37,340 nucleotides of DNA, taken from positions 1-37,340 of the forward strand of contig JAPZAS010000033.1 in assembly GCA_027460525.1 (NCBI GenBank), written 5' to 3'. This DNA comes from Candidatus Methanoperedens sp. GTDB taxonomy: Archaea; Halobacteriota; Methanosarcinia; Methanosarcinales; Methanoperedenaceae. Of the stretch, positions 8,344-17,654 are shown piece after piece; position 1 is the first letter of the stretch; every line of letters starts with the position of its first letter. The notes beneath the pieces were generated by a model. That model saw only the letters and a program-made list of their open reading frames with translations. It had not been told where the DNA came from and searched no databases. The position numbers and the translations under genes were made by a program.

Positions 8344-8778
8344 TTACGCTTTTTTCAATTTGTTGGCTAAGTCTTTTCCCAGCCTCTTGCACTCTTCAAG
8401 ATCCTTGTCTGTAGGCTGATACTGTATGCGCAGTACAGGGTCGATAACATTAATACCGAGTTCGCGCATCTTTTCCGCAATCATCACAGGCGCCTCACCG
8501 CTCCATCCATAAGAGCCGAAGGCTGCACCTGTTTTACCCTTCACATTCGCTTTTGAAAGGCTGTCAATGAATTTTTCCATCGGGGGCAGCATCTTATAAT
8601 AGAAAGTCGAAGAGCCTATGGCAATGGCATCCGCAGACTTGATTTCTTCTATTCTCGCCTCATGGAAATTCATGACCGCAGCAGCAACATTCCTTGATTC
8701 AACACCTTCAGCGATTGAATCTGCCATCGCTTTTGTATTACCTGATGTACTGAGATACACAACAACTACTTTTGGCAT
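8344..8778 (-). CDS. Flavodoxin-like FMN protein
   Basis: A 144-residue flavodoxin fold. The FMN phosphate loop is STSGNTKAMADSIAEG (residues 10-25). The isoalloxazine-contact loops are GSSTFYYKMLPP and FGSYGWSGEA, very similar to the flavodoxin domain of archaeal FprA (F420H2 oxidase) but without the diiron domain. It probably shuttles electrons between low-potential partners in the cytosol. The start is supported by GGGAGG just before the ATG, with a TATA-like element (AACTATAATT on the minus strand) further upstream. Confidence 0.9.
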   Translation of the reverse strand: MPKVVVVYLSTSGNTKAMADSIAEGVESRNVAAAVMNFHEARIEEIKSADAIAIGSSTFYYKMLPPMEKFIDSLSKANVKGKTGAAFGSYGWSGEAPVMIAEKMRELGINVIDPVLRIQYQPTDKDLEECKRLGKDLANKLKKA

Positions 8779-8852
8779 ATTTTTCCTCCCTTTAGCGAGA
8801 TTGGAATTATAGTTTACACTATCCCTTTCTCATGATAATGTTAAAAGTGATT

Positions 8853-9341
8853 TTAGATAAAGCTTTCGCTCGTGGCTCTATGAGCATTCTTTTTCAATAC
8901 CTTCCCGTGCGCATCTATTTCTCCTTTTTTGATGCGCGTGCTGGAGATGGGCAAGCTGTCATCTGCAAGAACATAATCGACAAGTACGAGCTCTATCTCC
9001 CCCAAACCCTTTTCCCTGCGTATCATGTTTATCTTAAGCGCAACAGGAAGGGTCTCGGGGGATACCACAAGAAAATCAAAATCATCATGTATAGTAGGAC
9101 CATACGGATCATCAAGCCTGATAATCACAGGACTTATTCCCTGCGCATTGATAAATCGCTTGACTTCATCGTAGCGCGAGCGATAATCAACTACGCTGTG
9201 GGGCTTATTCCTAGCCATTTCATCCGAAGCAAGCCCGATGAGTAATTCCCCTTTGCGGCTAAGCTCGCAGGCTTTCATCAACAGGGCCTTATGACCGTCG
9301 TGCAGAGGGTCAAAAGTCCCTCCAACAACTACTCGCGCCAT
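8853..9341 (-). CDS. coaD: Phosphopantetheine adenylyltransferase, archaeal type
   Basis: A 162-residue nucleotidyltransferase that adenylates 4'-phosphopantetheine to dephospho-CoA in coenzyme A synthesis. The ATP-binding [11 protein letters not shown] motif has the HxGH signature at H14-H17. The second family motif [12 protein letters not shown] is near the C-terminus. The archaeal form is distinct from bacterial CoaD and matches this length. It is divergent from lysS, with start codons about 67 bases apart and a shared promoter region. A small overrun past the ISSTRI motif is normal for the archaeal family. Confidence 0.93.
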   Translation of the reverse strand: MARVVVGGTFDPLHDGHKALLMKACELSRKGELLIGLASDEMARNKPHSVVDYRSRYDEVKRFINAQGISPVIIRLDDPYGPTIHDDFDFLVVSPETLPVALKINMIRREKGLGEIELVLVDYVLADDSLPISSTRIKKGEIDAHGKVLKKNAHRATSESFI

Positions 9342-9378
9342 ATTCTCAGGATTGTGCAGGCAAACGATAAGAGTATCC

Positions 9379-9386
9379 TTTAATAT
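9379..9386 (+). promoter_or_regulatory. TATA-like element of lysS
   Basis: TTTAATAT lies 30 bases upstream of the ATG at 9409, the distance expected for a transcript beginning within a few bases of the start codon. Confidence 0.4.
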
Positions 9387-9408
9387 CTCTTATGCGATTC
9401 TAAGGGCG

Positions 9409-10917
9409 ATGACCGAAGAGACGATACACTGGGCAGACGTTATCGCAGAAAATGTGCTCACGAAGGGAAAAAAGCATACCGTAGCTTCGGGAATTACTCC
9501 CTCAGGCGCGATCCACATAGGCAACATGAGAGAGGTAGTAACAGCAGATGCGATATACAGGGCGCTTTCGGATAAGGGCGCGGATGTGCGCCTCATATAC
9601 ATAGCAGATACCTACGACCCGCTGCGCAAAGTGTATCCCTTCCTTCCCAAGGATTATGAAGACCACGTGGGAAAGCCGCTATCCGAGATTCCATGCCCAT
9701 GCGGCAGCCATAAGAGTTATGCCGAGCATTTCCTGCTGCCATTTATTGAGGCGCTGCACGCTCTTGGCATCAAGCCTGTTGTTTACAGGGCAGATGAACT
9801 TTATAAACAGGGGAAATACGTCGAAGCCGTTAAGAAAGCGCTGCTCAACAGGGATGCAATAGCAAAAATACTCTCCGAAGTATCAGGACGGGAACTTGAA
9901 CCTGACTGGAACCCGTTCAATCCTATATGCAATGAATGCGGGCGCCTCTCTACCACCAGAGTTACGGGTTTTGATATCGAAAAGGAGACGGTTGATTATG
10001 CCTGCAAATGCGGCTCTTCCGGCACTGTTTCCATTAAAGGAGGAGGAAAACTCACATGGCGCGTTGACTGGCCTGCGAGATGGCCCATATTCGGCACGAC
10101 GGTCGAACCTTTCGGCAAGGACCACGCCACAGCAGGCGGTTCTTACGATACCGGAAAAAGGATAAGCCGTGAGATATACAATTACGAGCCCCCCTATCCG
10201 ATAGTGTATGAGTGGATTATGCTGAAGGGCAAAGGTGCCATGCACTCCTCCACCGGTCTTGCGATTTCAATAAACGAGATGCTTGAGATAGTGCCGCCAG
10301 AGGTGCTTCGCTACCTGATTATCAGGCAGAAGCCTGAAAAACACATCGAGTTTGACCCCGGGCTTGCACTGCTGAATCTTATAGATGAGTATGACCGCGT
10401 TGAGGGGGATAAGCGCGCGTATCAGCTTTCCCAGACCGAGGCTTCAAAGCCCACGGATATCCCTTTCAGGCATATGGTTACAGCGGTGCAGATTGCAGAT
10501 GATCGGGGTTTTGATTACCTGCTCACAGTATTGAGGCGCACCAGTTACGATACCTCGGATGTGGAAGCAATCAGGCAGAGGGCGAATAATGCAAGGAACT
10601 GGCTTTCGAAGTATGCGCCTGCCTTTGTGAAATTCAAAGTCCAGGAGACACTTCCTCCGCAGGTGAAAAGTTTCACAAAAGAAGAGAAGCTTGCGCTTTC
10701 GATTCTGGCTGATGAGCTTGAGCAAGGCATGAGCGGTCAGGAAATCCATGATAACATGTATAAAGTGGCAGCTGAGTGCGGCATAGATGGGAAAAAGGTT
10801 TTTGAGGCTGTGTACACAGCGCTTCTCGGGCTGAAATCAGGACCGAGGGCTGGGCACTTTTTAGAGTCGCTTGACAGGGATTTTGTAGTGAAGAGGTTTA
10901 AAGAGGCGAGCAGATAG
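9409..10917 (+). CDS. lysS: Lysyl-tRNA synthetase, class I
   Basis: A 502-residue class I enzyme that charges tRNA-Lys; most archaea use this form in place of class II LysRS. The HIGH-type motif is PSGAIHIGN (H36). Zinc-finger-like cysteines occur at CNECGR and CKCGSS. The KMSKS-equivalent is [10 protein letters not shown]. The C-terminal anticodon-binding helical domain is complete ([17 protein letters not shown]). The open frame extends 19 codons further upstream (to 9352). I chose the ATG at 9409 because it follows a TATA-like element at the right distance and [11 protein letters not shown] fits family N-termini. Confidence 0.96.
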   Translation: MTEETIHWADVIAENVLTKGKKHTVASGITPSGAIHIGNMREVVTADAIYRALSDKGADVRLIYIADTYDPLRKVYPFLPKDYEDHVGKPLSEIPCPCGSHKSYAEHFLLPFIEALHALGIKPVVYRADELYKQGKYVEAVKKALLNRDAIAKILSEVSGRELEPDWNPFNPICNECGRLSTTRVTGFDIEKETVDYACKCGSSGTVSIKGGGKLTWRVDWPARWPIFGTTVEPFGKDHATAGGSYDTGKRISREIYNYEPPYPIVYEWIMLKGKGAMHSSTGLAISINEMLEIVPPEVLRYLIIRQKPEKHIEFDPGLALLNLIDEYDRVEGDKRAYQLSQTEASKPTDIPFRHMVTAVQIADDRGFDYLLTVLRRTSYDTSDVEAIRQRANNARNWLSKYAPAFVKFKVQETLPPQVKSFTKEEKLALSILADELEQGMSGQEIHDNMYKVAAECGIDGKKVFEAVYTALLGLKSGPRAGHFLESLDRDFVVKRFKEASR

Positions 10918-10970
10918 TTGGGTTCTTATTGTTTTCTCTGATTTTACGTTCTGCAAGTACTTCAAAAAAC

Positions 10971-11831
10971 CTACACTATAGCCTTCAGCAAGTCCTTATC
11001 GCGCAATAAACCCAGAAGTTTTCTTTTGCTGTTTATTACAGGCAGCTGGTCAATCTTGTTGCGCCTCATCTTCCTGGCACAATCGCTGACCTGCGAGCTT
11101 AACGCTGCCGTTTCCGGCTCACCCGTGAGCTTTAAAATATCCTTCACGGGCGAATCCGGGAGCTGGATTTTAGAGACGCTGTAATACAGACTCATTGTGT
11201 CGCGCAGGGATTCCCATGTCCATGCATCGTCATCGGAGCCGGCAGACATATCCGTCATCACCGTCTTGTCATCGATTATGCTCGCACTGATAAGATCCTT
11301 ATCAGCCGCCACGCCAACCAGCGTGAGACTCGTATCCAGGATAGGAACGGCTTTCACATCGGCTAATTCCATTATCGCGCCAACTACTGAAAGCGGGGTT
11401 TCGCTCCATACAGAAACCACATTATTTCCAATGTATTCACTGATAGGGGTTTTGATGTTCAACCTCGCTATAGCTCCCACTATATCAGCTATTGTAATAA
11501 GACCAGATAGAGAATGATCCTCAACTACTGGCAGCCGCCTGATATTGTTTTCTAAAATCAAACGTGCCGCTTCAACGATTGAGCTATCAGGCGTGATCGT
11601 GATAGCATTCCGGGTCATCAGTATCGCTATTTGTTCCTCTTCAGGGTTCTTCAACAGGTCTGTCCTGGTAACAATCCCTACAAGCTCACTGTTTTTTACA
11701 ATCGGAACTCCTGAAATATGTTTGGTCTTTAATATCTCAAGAACTTCGTCTCTGGATCCGGGTAATTCAGCAGAAGCAACATCCCTGACCATTATTTCTT
11801 CAACTGTGATGCTTTCTGGAGTATCAGCCAT
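10971..11831 (-). CDS. Protein with four CBS domains
   Basis: A 286-residue cytosolic protein made of two Bateman modules (four CBS repeats). The repeats begin near VEEIMVRDVASAEL, LMTRNAITITPDSS, NNVVSVWSETPLSV and PVKDILKLTGEPET. CBS pairs usually bind adenine nucleotides and act as energy or ligand sensors. There is no catalytic or DNA-binding domain, so its partner is unknown. It follows the universal stress protein gene by 23 bases and is the last gene of a five-gene minus-strand operon. Its stop converges on lysS across about 50 bases. Confidence 0.93.
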   Translation of the reverse strand: MADTPESITVEEIMVRDVASAELPGSRDEVLEILKTKHISGVPIVKNSELVGIVTRTDLLKNPEEEQIAILMTRNAITITPDSSIVEAARLILENNIRRLPVVEDHSLSGLITIADIVGAIARLNIKTPISEYIGNNVVSVWSETPLSVVGAIMELADVKAVPILDTSLTLVGVAADKDLISASIIDDKTVMTDMSAGSDDDAWTWESLRDTMSLYYSVSKIQLPDSPVKDILKLTGEPETAALSSQVSDCARKMRRNKIDQLPVINSKRKLLGLLRDKDLLKAIV

Positions 11832-11854
11832 TTTTTCTCCTCTTTTATGGTCTT

Positions 11855-12301
11855 TTATTTTTTACCGCGCACCACAAGTACAGGTATCTTCGACGTGCGC
11901 ACCACTTTTTCAGCCACGCTGCCCAGAAGGAATCTGTCAAGCCCGCTTTTTCCCAATGTTCCCATTACTATAAGGGAGATTGAGTTCTTTTCGGCATATT
12001 TTATTATCTCATCGGCAGGATGCCCTTCAACCGTATTTCTTTCCACATCCAGACCCTCGGCTTCCGCCCTGTCAGCCACATACTTTGTGGCTTCATCGCC
12101 TTCCTGCCTTAAAAGCTCGTACATGCTTTCCCATGCGGCATCCATCGGTATTGAGGCAAAAGCTGCGGTATCAACCACATAAATAGCATGCAGTTTTGAT
12201 CCTGTATTCTTTGCCAGGTCTATTCCGTAATCAACTGAGTTTTTTGTATATTCCGAACCGTCTGTAGCAATCAATATTTTTTTATACAATTTGCTTGACA
12301 T
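11855..12301 (-). CDS. Universal stress protein (UspA family)
   Basis: A 148-residue UspA-fold protein. It begins KILIATDGSEYTKNSVDYGI and carries the ATP-binding pattern G-x2-G-x9-G(S) in GTLGKSGLDRFLLGSVAEKV, so it is likely the nucleotide-binding type. It is preceded by TTAGGAGGGATGT as ribosome binding site and lies between the amidohydrolase and CBS genes in one operon. A CBS neighbour, also a nucleotide sensor, suggests joint signalling of energy state (inference). Confidence 0.94.
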   Translation of the reverse strand: MSSKLYKKILIATDGSEYTKNSVDYGIDLAKNTGSKLHAIYVVDTAAFASIPMDAAWESMYELLRQEGDEATKYVADRAEAEGLDVERNTVEGHPADEIIKYAEKNSISLIVMGTLGKSGLDRFLLGSVAEKVVRTSKIPVLVVRGKK

Positions 12302-12318
12302 ACATCCCTCCTAACACC

Positions 12319-13362
12319 TTAGATTATTTCAATAATATCATCCGGTCTTGCCCGCCTTACCAAACTGCTCAATGGGTTTGTTATACCCTGCATATTATTG
12401 GATTTTTTTGTCAGGATCATCAATCTTGCTTTTTTCCCCTTTTTTATGGAGCCGAATTCTTTATCTATTCCTAACACTTTTGCCCCATTTAGCGTGCACA
12501 GCTTAAATACTTGTCTGTCATCCAAAAGATTTATCTTTGCAAGAAATTCCATCTCAGAGAACATGTTCAAAGAATTAAGCATAACATTATCGGTTCCCGC
12601 AGCAACACGAATACCTTCATCCAGCATTTTTTTAACAGGCGGAAGCCCTGACCCTGTAATGAGATTTGAGCGCATGCACACCACAACAGGAATTCCGGCT
12701 TCTGCGACTGCCTCTATATCTTTTTTTTCAGCATGGGTCAGATGAATCAAGAAATCCGGCGAAAGTGAAAGTGCCGGGGATATGTCGGATGAATCTCTTT
12801 CACCTGCATGGATGGCAAATTTTTTTATTTTTTCTCTCGTCTGACTGATAATATCCTTTACAATCTCGATATCGATGTCATTAGTGCTGCTCAATCCTGT
12901 TCCATCGCAAAGCGGAAGATAATCCATATTCTGATCGATAGGTCTTCCAAATATCTGCGCTTTTATTTTATCACCGGGCTTGAGTGCTTCATTGAGCGCC
13001 TGAACACCGGAAAGTCCCCCTTCACGAAAATCAGCAAAAGCGCATGTGCCTGTTTGTATCATATCGGCAATACTCGCCTTCATCGAGCTGACGAGGTCAT
13101 CATAGGAAGTCTTTTTCAAAGTTCTGTGTTTCAAGCCATGCGGAGGCTGCACAAGTTCTGAAAGAGGCTGGTAAGGCGGATCCTTAATCACAGAATCGCC
13201 TATATGGGTGTGCGCATTAACAAAACATGGGGCGATTATGGTATCGGTGCGAACTCTACTTTCTTCAATGTTTATAATTATGCCGTTGTCTATAGTGATA
13301 TAACCATCAACAGGCTCAAACTCGTCGCCGTATATTATAGTCCCTTTTAGGATTTGTTCCAT
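12319..13362 (-). CDS. Amidohydrolase-superfamily metal-dependent hydrolase
   Basis: A 347-residue TIM-barrel hydrolase of the COG0402/TRZ-ATZ type (cytosine deaminase-like). Metal ligands are visible: NAHTHIGD (residues about 50-57), KFAIHAGE, LIHLTHAEKKD and AGTDNVMLN with the catalytic aspartate. The C-terminal segment GSIKKGKKARLMIL belongs to the small composite beta domain. It is shorter than typical deaminases (about 400+ residues). The substrate is not predictable; deamination of a purine, pterin or thioadenosine-like compound is possible. It sits 10 bases after the PQQ-propeller gene. Confidence 0.88.
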   Translation of the reverse strand: MEQILKGTIIYGDEFEPVDGYITIDNGIIINIEESRVRTDTIIAPCFVNAHTHIGDSVIKDPPYQPLSELVQPPHGLKHRTLKKTSYDDLVSSMKASIADMIQTGTCAFADFREGGLSGVQALNEALKPGDKIKAQIFGRPIDQNMDYLPLCDGTGLSSTNDIDIEIVKDIISQTREKIKKFAIHAGERDSSDISPALSLSPDFLIHLTHAEKKDIEAVAEAGIPVVVCMRSNLITGSGLPPVKKMLDEGIRVAAGTDNVMLNSLNMFSEMEFLAKINLLDDRQVFKLCTLNGAKVLGIDKEFGSIKKGKKARLMILTKKSNNMQGITNPLSSLVRRARPDDIIEII

Positions 13363-13372
13363 GCAAGGTAAT

Positions 13373-14659
13373 TTACCGATTTCTCCATCGTTTTATTATT
13401 GCAATCGTTATTAGCAGTATTATTATTGAAAATTCAAAACCTGGAGCTTTACGTGTTCCAGTCGGCGTGGCAGTCGGGCTTAAGGTCGGTGTCGCGGTTG
13501 GCGAAGCAGTTGTTTCTTTTATTGTCGGGGTTGCAGTTGCTGCCGGTGTTACCTGTGCCCCGGAAAACGCCAATACACGCCCGCCATTGGTTACCGCATA
13601 GAGCATATTCCCGGATAGAGCAGGGGAAGTTATGTAATCCTTCTGGTCCTGCCCGGTGGTATTTCTCCAGAGAACACGTCCGGTATCTGCATCAAGAGCA
13701 TATATCATATTACTTCTTGCTCCGAAATACACAACATCGTTTGAAATCGCTGGCGAAGAATCCACATAGCCTCCTGCCATAAATTGCCATTTCAGGGCTC
13801 CTGTTTGTGCATCAATTGCATAGAGGTTGGAATCCCTTGAACCTACAAAAATCGTGCCATCTTTTATGGATGGGGATGATTCCACATTATTCCCTGTGCT
13901 GTACTTCCATTTTAGAACTCCGTTCATGGTCAGCGCGTAGATATCTCCATCATTTGAACCGATGAATACAGTTCCATTTGCAATGAGCGGCGAAGATACG
14001 ACATCTGCTATGCCTGAGTCATAACGCCATTTCTCTTTTCCTGAAGTTTCATCAAGCGCCATTATAAGACCTTTGTCTGTTCCAAAGACAATAAGTCCGC
14101 CTGCGACTGCAGGAGAGGATTCGGATACTCTTCCTATGAGCGATACCCATGCCGGTTCTCCGGTTTGAACATTCAAAGCATAAAAGGTACCGTCCGTTTC
14201 CACATAAACCAGATTGTTTACGACTGCAGCAGAATGTTGATATCCACCTGTGGTATTTTTATAAGCCCATTTTATAGTCCCGTCTTTCGTATCAATAGCA
14301 ACGAATTGTCTGGCATCGGGTCCGACATACAAGACCCCATCAACGACTGTGGGAACGGCTTTAACAAAACCGTCGGTGCTCGTTCTCCACAATTCTTTTC
14401 CAGATTCAACATCTATGGCATGGATTCCATAATTTGAGCCCACATATAAAACATTGCCCACTATTACAGGGGATGATTCTGTATCATATCCGAGGTCGTA
14501 AGTCCATTTCAGGGTAAGCGGCGGATTGACCGTGTCGGTCGTAAAGCCGGAATGCGATAAATCATTTTTGAACATGCTCCAGTCCGAGGCAAAAGCAGGC
14601 GTGGCAAGCATCGACACTAATAACAGACATATTGCCAATCTCATATTTGCTCTTCCCAT
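13373..14659 (-). CDS. Secreted PQQ-like beta-propeller protein with PGF-CTERM-type anchor
   Basis: A 428-residue exported protein. The signal peptide is MRLAICLLLVSMLATPAFA (if translation starts at the internal ATG at 14644; the longer start at 14659 adds MGRAN). About seven PQQ-like repeats follow, each with the pattern SSPVIVGNVLYVGSNYGIHAID or similar and GKELWR. A Thr/Pro/Ala linker (residues 370-402) leads to PGFEFSIIILLITIAIIKRWRNR, a PGF-CTERM-type tripartite tail expected to be processed by an archaeosortase, anchoring the protein to the cell surface. The propeller has no enzyme motif. It may be a surface scaffold or interaction domain. Confidence 0.87.
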   Translation of the reverse strand: MGRANMRLAICLLLVSMLATPAFASDWSMFKNDLSHSGFTTDTVNPPLTLKWTYDLGYDTESSPVIVGNVLYVGSNYGIHAIDVESGKELWRTSTDGFVKAVPTVVDGVLYVGPDARQFVAIDTKDGTIKWAYKNTTGGYQHSAAVVNNLVYVETDGTFYALNVQTGEPAWVSLIGRVSESSPAVAGGLIVFGTDKGLIMALDETSGKEKWRYDSGIADVVSSPLIANGTVFIGSNDGDIYALTMNGVLKWKYSTGNNVESSPSIKDGTIFVGSRDSNLYAIDAQTGALKWQFMAGGYVDSSPAISNDVVYFGARSNMIYALDADTGRVLWRNTTGQDQKDYITSPALSGNMLYAVTNGGRVLAFSGAQVTPAATATPTIKETTASPTATPTLSPTATPTGTRKAPGFEFSIIILLITIAIIKRWRNR

Positions 14660-14668
14660 TTTAACATC

Positions 14669-15679
14669 TTACAATTGTTTTAGCTTATGGCGCGCAAGGG
14701 TATGCGAAGGGTCTAATTCAAGGACTTTCTTAAAATGGTTAATGGCTTCTTCCTCCCTTCCAAGTTCCTTGAACGTCAATCCTTTTTCATACCATGCCTT
14801 TGTATTGTTGGGGTTGATCTCAATGGACTTATCAAAAGCCTTCATTGACTCATTCTTCCTGTCAAGTTCCTTGAGAATGATGCCCTTTTCGAACCATAAT
14901 ATTGAATTTTTCGGATTTAACTCGATGGCTTTTTCATATGCCTTCAGTGCTGTATCATACGCTTTCATAGCATCGTAACGCCGATCAAGGGCGGCAAGGT
15001 CAGAACCTTTGAGCCCCCAGACCTTTCCCTTTCCAAACCAGGCATTCCAGTTTGCAGGATCGATCTTGAGTGCTTTTTCAAGCAAATCAAAACCTTCAGC
15101 GTATTGTCTTTTCGTACCTATGTTTAACCCTTTCCGTGCCAGTGCACCTGCATGATTCGGGTCGAGTTCAAGCACTTTCTCGTATACCGGCATTGCATCC
15201 TTTCCAAGCTCGGACAGTATCAGTCCCTTCTCAAACCATATTTTTGAGTTATTCGGATCTATCGCAAGCAGTCTTTCATATACCTTGAGGGCTTGCTCAT
15301 CCTTTTTCAATTCCCTTAATATCATTACTTTTTCATATAGCAGTTTAGTATTTTCGGGTTCATATTCCAGCACTTTATCATAAGCCTCAAGCGCTTCATC
15401 CAATCTCCCGAGATTAAGCAGTATGAAACCTTTTTCATACCAGGCTTTTACGTTCATGGGGTCAAGTCCCAGAATCTTCTCGTAAGCGTCAAGAGCCGGA
15501 AGGTATTGTTCAAGTGTAAGGTGTATCGACGCCTTGTCGTACCATGCTTTCAGATTCGTTGGGTCAAGTTCCAGGATGTTTCCATAAGCTTCAAGGGCAC
15601 GGTCGTATTTGCCTGTACGTTTGTAATCCTCTGCCTCTTGCATCAAATCCTTTTTCTTAAAAAGCCCGCTTATTTTCAT
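14669..15679 (-). CDS. Tetratricopeptide repeat protein
   Basis: A 336-residue protein made almost entirely of about nine TPR units (for example ALEAYGNILELDPTNLKAWY, ALEAYDKVLEYEPENTKLLY and SMKAFDKSIEINPNNTKAWY). It has no signal peptide, so it is probably a cytosolic scaffold for protein-protein contact. It is first in the operon TPR-propeller-amidohydrolase-Usp-CBS; the next gene starts 9 bases after its stop. A TATA-like element (minus-strand ATTTATAC, 15736-15743) lies upstream, back to back with the AtwA promoter. Confidence 0.92.
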   Translation of the reverse strand: MKISGLFKKKDLMQEAEDYKRTGKYDRALEAYGNILELDPTNLKAWYDKASIHLTLEQYLPALDAYEKILGLDPMNVKAWYEKGFILLNLGRLDEALEAYDKVLEYEPENTKLLYEKVMILRELKKDEQALKVYERLLAIDPNNSKIWFEKGLILSELGKDAMPVYEKVLELDPNHAGALARKGLNIGTKRQYAEGFDLLEKALKIDPANWNAWFGKGKVWGLKGSDLAALDRRYDAMKAYDTALKAYEKAIELNPKNSILWFEKGIILKELDRKNESMKAFDKSIEINPNNTKAWYEKGLTFKELGREEEAINHFKKVLELDPSHTLARHKLKQL

Positions 15680-15735
15680 GTATATTACCTCAGTCTCTCG
15701 TCCATAATCGTTTGGTATTCAGACTATTTTTGAAA

Positions 15736-15743
15736 GTATAAAT
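15736..15743 (-). promoter_or_regulatory. TATA-like element of the TPR operon
   Basis: GTATAAAT on the plus strand reads ATTTATAC on the minus strand, about 57 bases before the TPR start. It is the only TATA-like site close to this gene and would imply a leader of about 30 bases. Confidence 0.4.
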
Positions 15744-15820
15744 CTTTCTACACCCGCTTAGTGGAAATGGACTAAAAAATTGAACAACCTTCTAAAATAC
15801 TAAGAATACTCACCAACAAG

Positions 15821-15830
15821 AATATATAGA
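15821..15830 (+). promoter_or_regulatory. TATA-like element of atwA
   Basis: AATATATAGA precedes the AtwA start (15898) by about 70 bases, giving a leader of roughly 45 bases that contains GGAGG at 15885-15889. Confidence 0.45.
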
Positions 15831-15897
15831 CGTTCAAACATTACGAAATCGCAACATCTGTGATCACTAATTGCCGCATGTTTTGGAGGCTCTTTCG

Positions 15898-17610
15898 ATG
15901 CTGAAAGTTAATAATCTGGTTAAAGACTATGTAATCGATTCTGATAAAGTCAGGGTCCTGAACGGCTTAAGTTTCGATATAAAAGAGGGTGAAATCCTCG
16001 GTATCATCGGGAGAAGCGGAGGGGGAAAATCAACAATACTGAAGGTATTACGGGGCATTGAGCCCTTTGTCGGCGGAAGTTTTGAGCTAGATGGATTTAC
16101 GGTCAAACCCGACGCTTCGGCTGCGGATATCAAGAAACTCCAGAAAATGACCGCCATTCATCTCCAGCGGAATTTTGGGCTGTGGCCAGGGGCTGCTTAT
16201 GAAAACGTACTCCGCAGGCTCTATGCAGAGAGATTTGGGTTCGAAATACTGCCAGAAAAAGATTCGCCTTATTATGATGAATTGTACGAGGAAAGCATGG
16301 AGTATTTGAAACTTGTAAATCTCGATAAAAAGGCAGAGCATTCTTCGGCAGTGCTGAGCGGTGGAGAAAAGCAGAGACTGCTGATTGCAAGGCAGCTCGC
16401 TGCGAATCCTCATCTTCTTCTTCTGGACGAGCCAGCGACCATGACCTGCCCGGCGACAAAACAGGGAGTTCTTGATACAATAAAGAACGTTAATGAGAGA
16501 TTAAAACTCAAGACGCTTGTAGTCTCGCATCTACCTGAAGTTCACGCCTACCTTGCTCACCGCGTGCTCTGGCTTGAAAATGGCAAAATAATAGAGGAAG
16601 GAGAGCCAGAAGACGTATTAAAGGAATTTGTCAAGAAAATGAAACCAATCGTTCTTATGCCGGAGCGCAAATCCGATAAGACAGTAATCAAGGTCAGCAA
16701 CGTCTCCAAGAGGTACTGGCTTATCAGGCAGGGAGAGGTACTCGACCTCGACAGCATTAATATTGATTTCAAAGAGGGCGAAATTGCCGCGCTGATAGGT
16801 CCAAGCGGCGCAGGGAAAACCACGCTTCTCCATGCAATGGACGGGCTCGTATATCCCGATGACGGTGAGATAGAATTCCTGGTTGACAATGACTGGGTTG
16901 AAATGTCCACCTATTCGCCAAAGAGAATGGAGGTCAGAAGGATTACCAGTATCATGTACCAGGAGTTCGCCCTTTCGCCCCATTCCACAATAAAACAGCA
17001 GCTCGCATACAGATTGGGTGTAAAAGGGCAGAGTGTCATAGAGGAATCAAGAAAGCGCGCCAAAGAACTCGGTATATCCGATAGAGACCTGGATGAACTG
17101 TATAAGATGACCGATATGCCGGCGGAAAATGCTAAAGAGACGCTTGCAAGTATGGGTTTTACGCCTGCTATCCTTGGAGTACTTTTCCCAAGCTATCCGC
17201 TTACAGAAGTGCTGAATTATGCAAAGCCCATCTTTGAGGCTGTGGATTTACCATTGGAGGTTCTTGATGCCAAGCCGTACCAGATAAGCGGGGGCGAGAA
17301 TGTGAGAGCGGCTCTTGCGCTTGCTCTGGCTTCAAAACCCTCCATCCTTTTGCTGGATGAACCTTTCGGCGACCTTGACCCGATAACGCTTCGCGATGTC
17401 GCAAATTCCCTGAAAAATATCAACAAGAAATTCAATACGACCATTATATTCATAAGCCATCATATTGATTTCATAAAAGAAGTTGCAGAGAGGGCGATAT
17501 TGATAGATAAAGGGCATATCGTTATGGACGGGAATCCGAAGGAAGTTTGCAATGAGTTCATAAAAGCCAGCGAAGCAAGATACCTTTACGCCTGCCTTGA
17601 AGATTCTTGA
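15898..17610 (+). CDS. atwA: Methyl-coenzyme M reductase activation component A2 (AtwA-like double ABC ATPase)
   Basis: A 570-residue cytosolic protein with two ABC ATPase domains in one chain and no membrane part. In methanogens component A2 supplies ATP-driven activation of methyl-coenzyme M reductase; ANME archaea need Mcr in reverse. Domain 1 has Walker A GRSGGGKST (residues 38-46) and signature LSGGEKQR with LLLLDEPAT. Domain 2 has GPSGAGKTT, ISGGENVR and LLLDEPFGDLDP. The insertion patterns (FGLWPGAAYENVLRRLY; DMPAENAKETLASMGFT) are those I recall for AtwA rather than transport ATPases. I start at the ATG at 15898, 8 bases after GGAGG; a TTG 27 bases upstream keeps the frame but lacks such a site. 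Confidence 0.9.
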   Translation: MLKVNNLVKDYVIDSDKVRVLNGLSFDIKEGEILGIIGRSGGGKSTILKVLRGIEPFVGGSFELDGFTVKPDASAADIKKLQKMTAIHLQRNFGLWPGAAYENVLRRLYAERFGFEILPEKDSPYYDELYEESMEYLKLVNLDKKAEHSSAVLSGGEKQRLLIARQLAANPHLLLLDEPATMTCPATKQGVLDTIKNVNERLKLKTLVVSHLPEVHAYLAHRVLWLENGKIIEEGEPEDVLKEFVKKMKPIVLMPERKSDKTVIKVSNVSKRYWLIRQGEVLDLDSINIDFKEGEIAALIGPSGAGKTTLLHAMDGLVYPDDGEIEFLVDNDWVEMSTYSPKRMEVRRITSIMYQEFALSPHSTIKQQLAYRLGVKGQSVIEESRKRAKELGISDRDLDELYKMTDMPAENAKETLASMGFTPAILGVLFPSYPLTEVLNYAKPIFEAVDLPLEVLDAKPYQISGGENVRAALALALASKPSILLLDEPFGDLDPITLRDVANSLKNINKKFNTTIIFISHHIDFIKEVAERAILIDKGHIVMDGNPKEVCNEFIKASEARYLYACLEDS

Positions 17611-17654
17611 AACAGGGATAACTATTTGCTGACGTAATCACATTTTTTACAAGA

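Noticed and set aside
9352-9408. Longer start for lysyl-tRNA synthetase at 9352
   Set aside because: The extra 19 residues lie across the TATA-like element and do not resemble family N-termini; the ATG at 9409 fits better.
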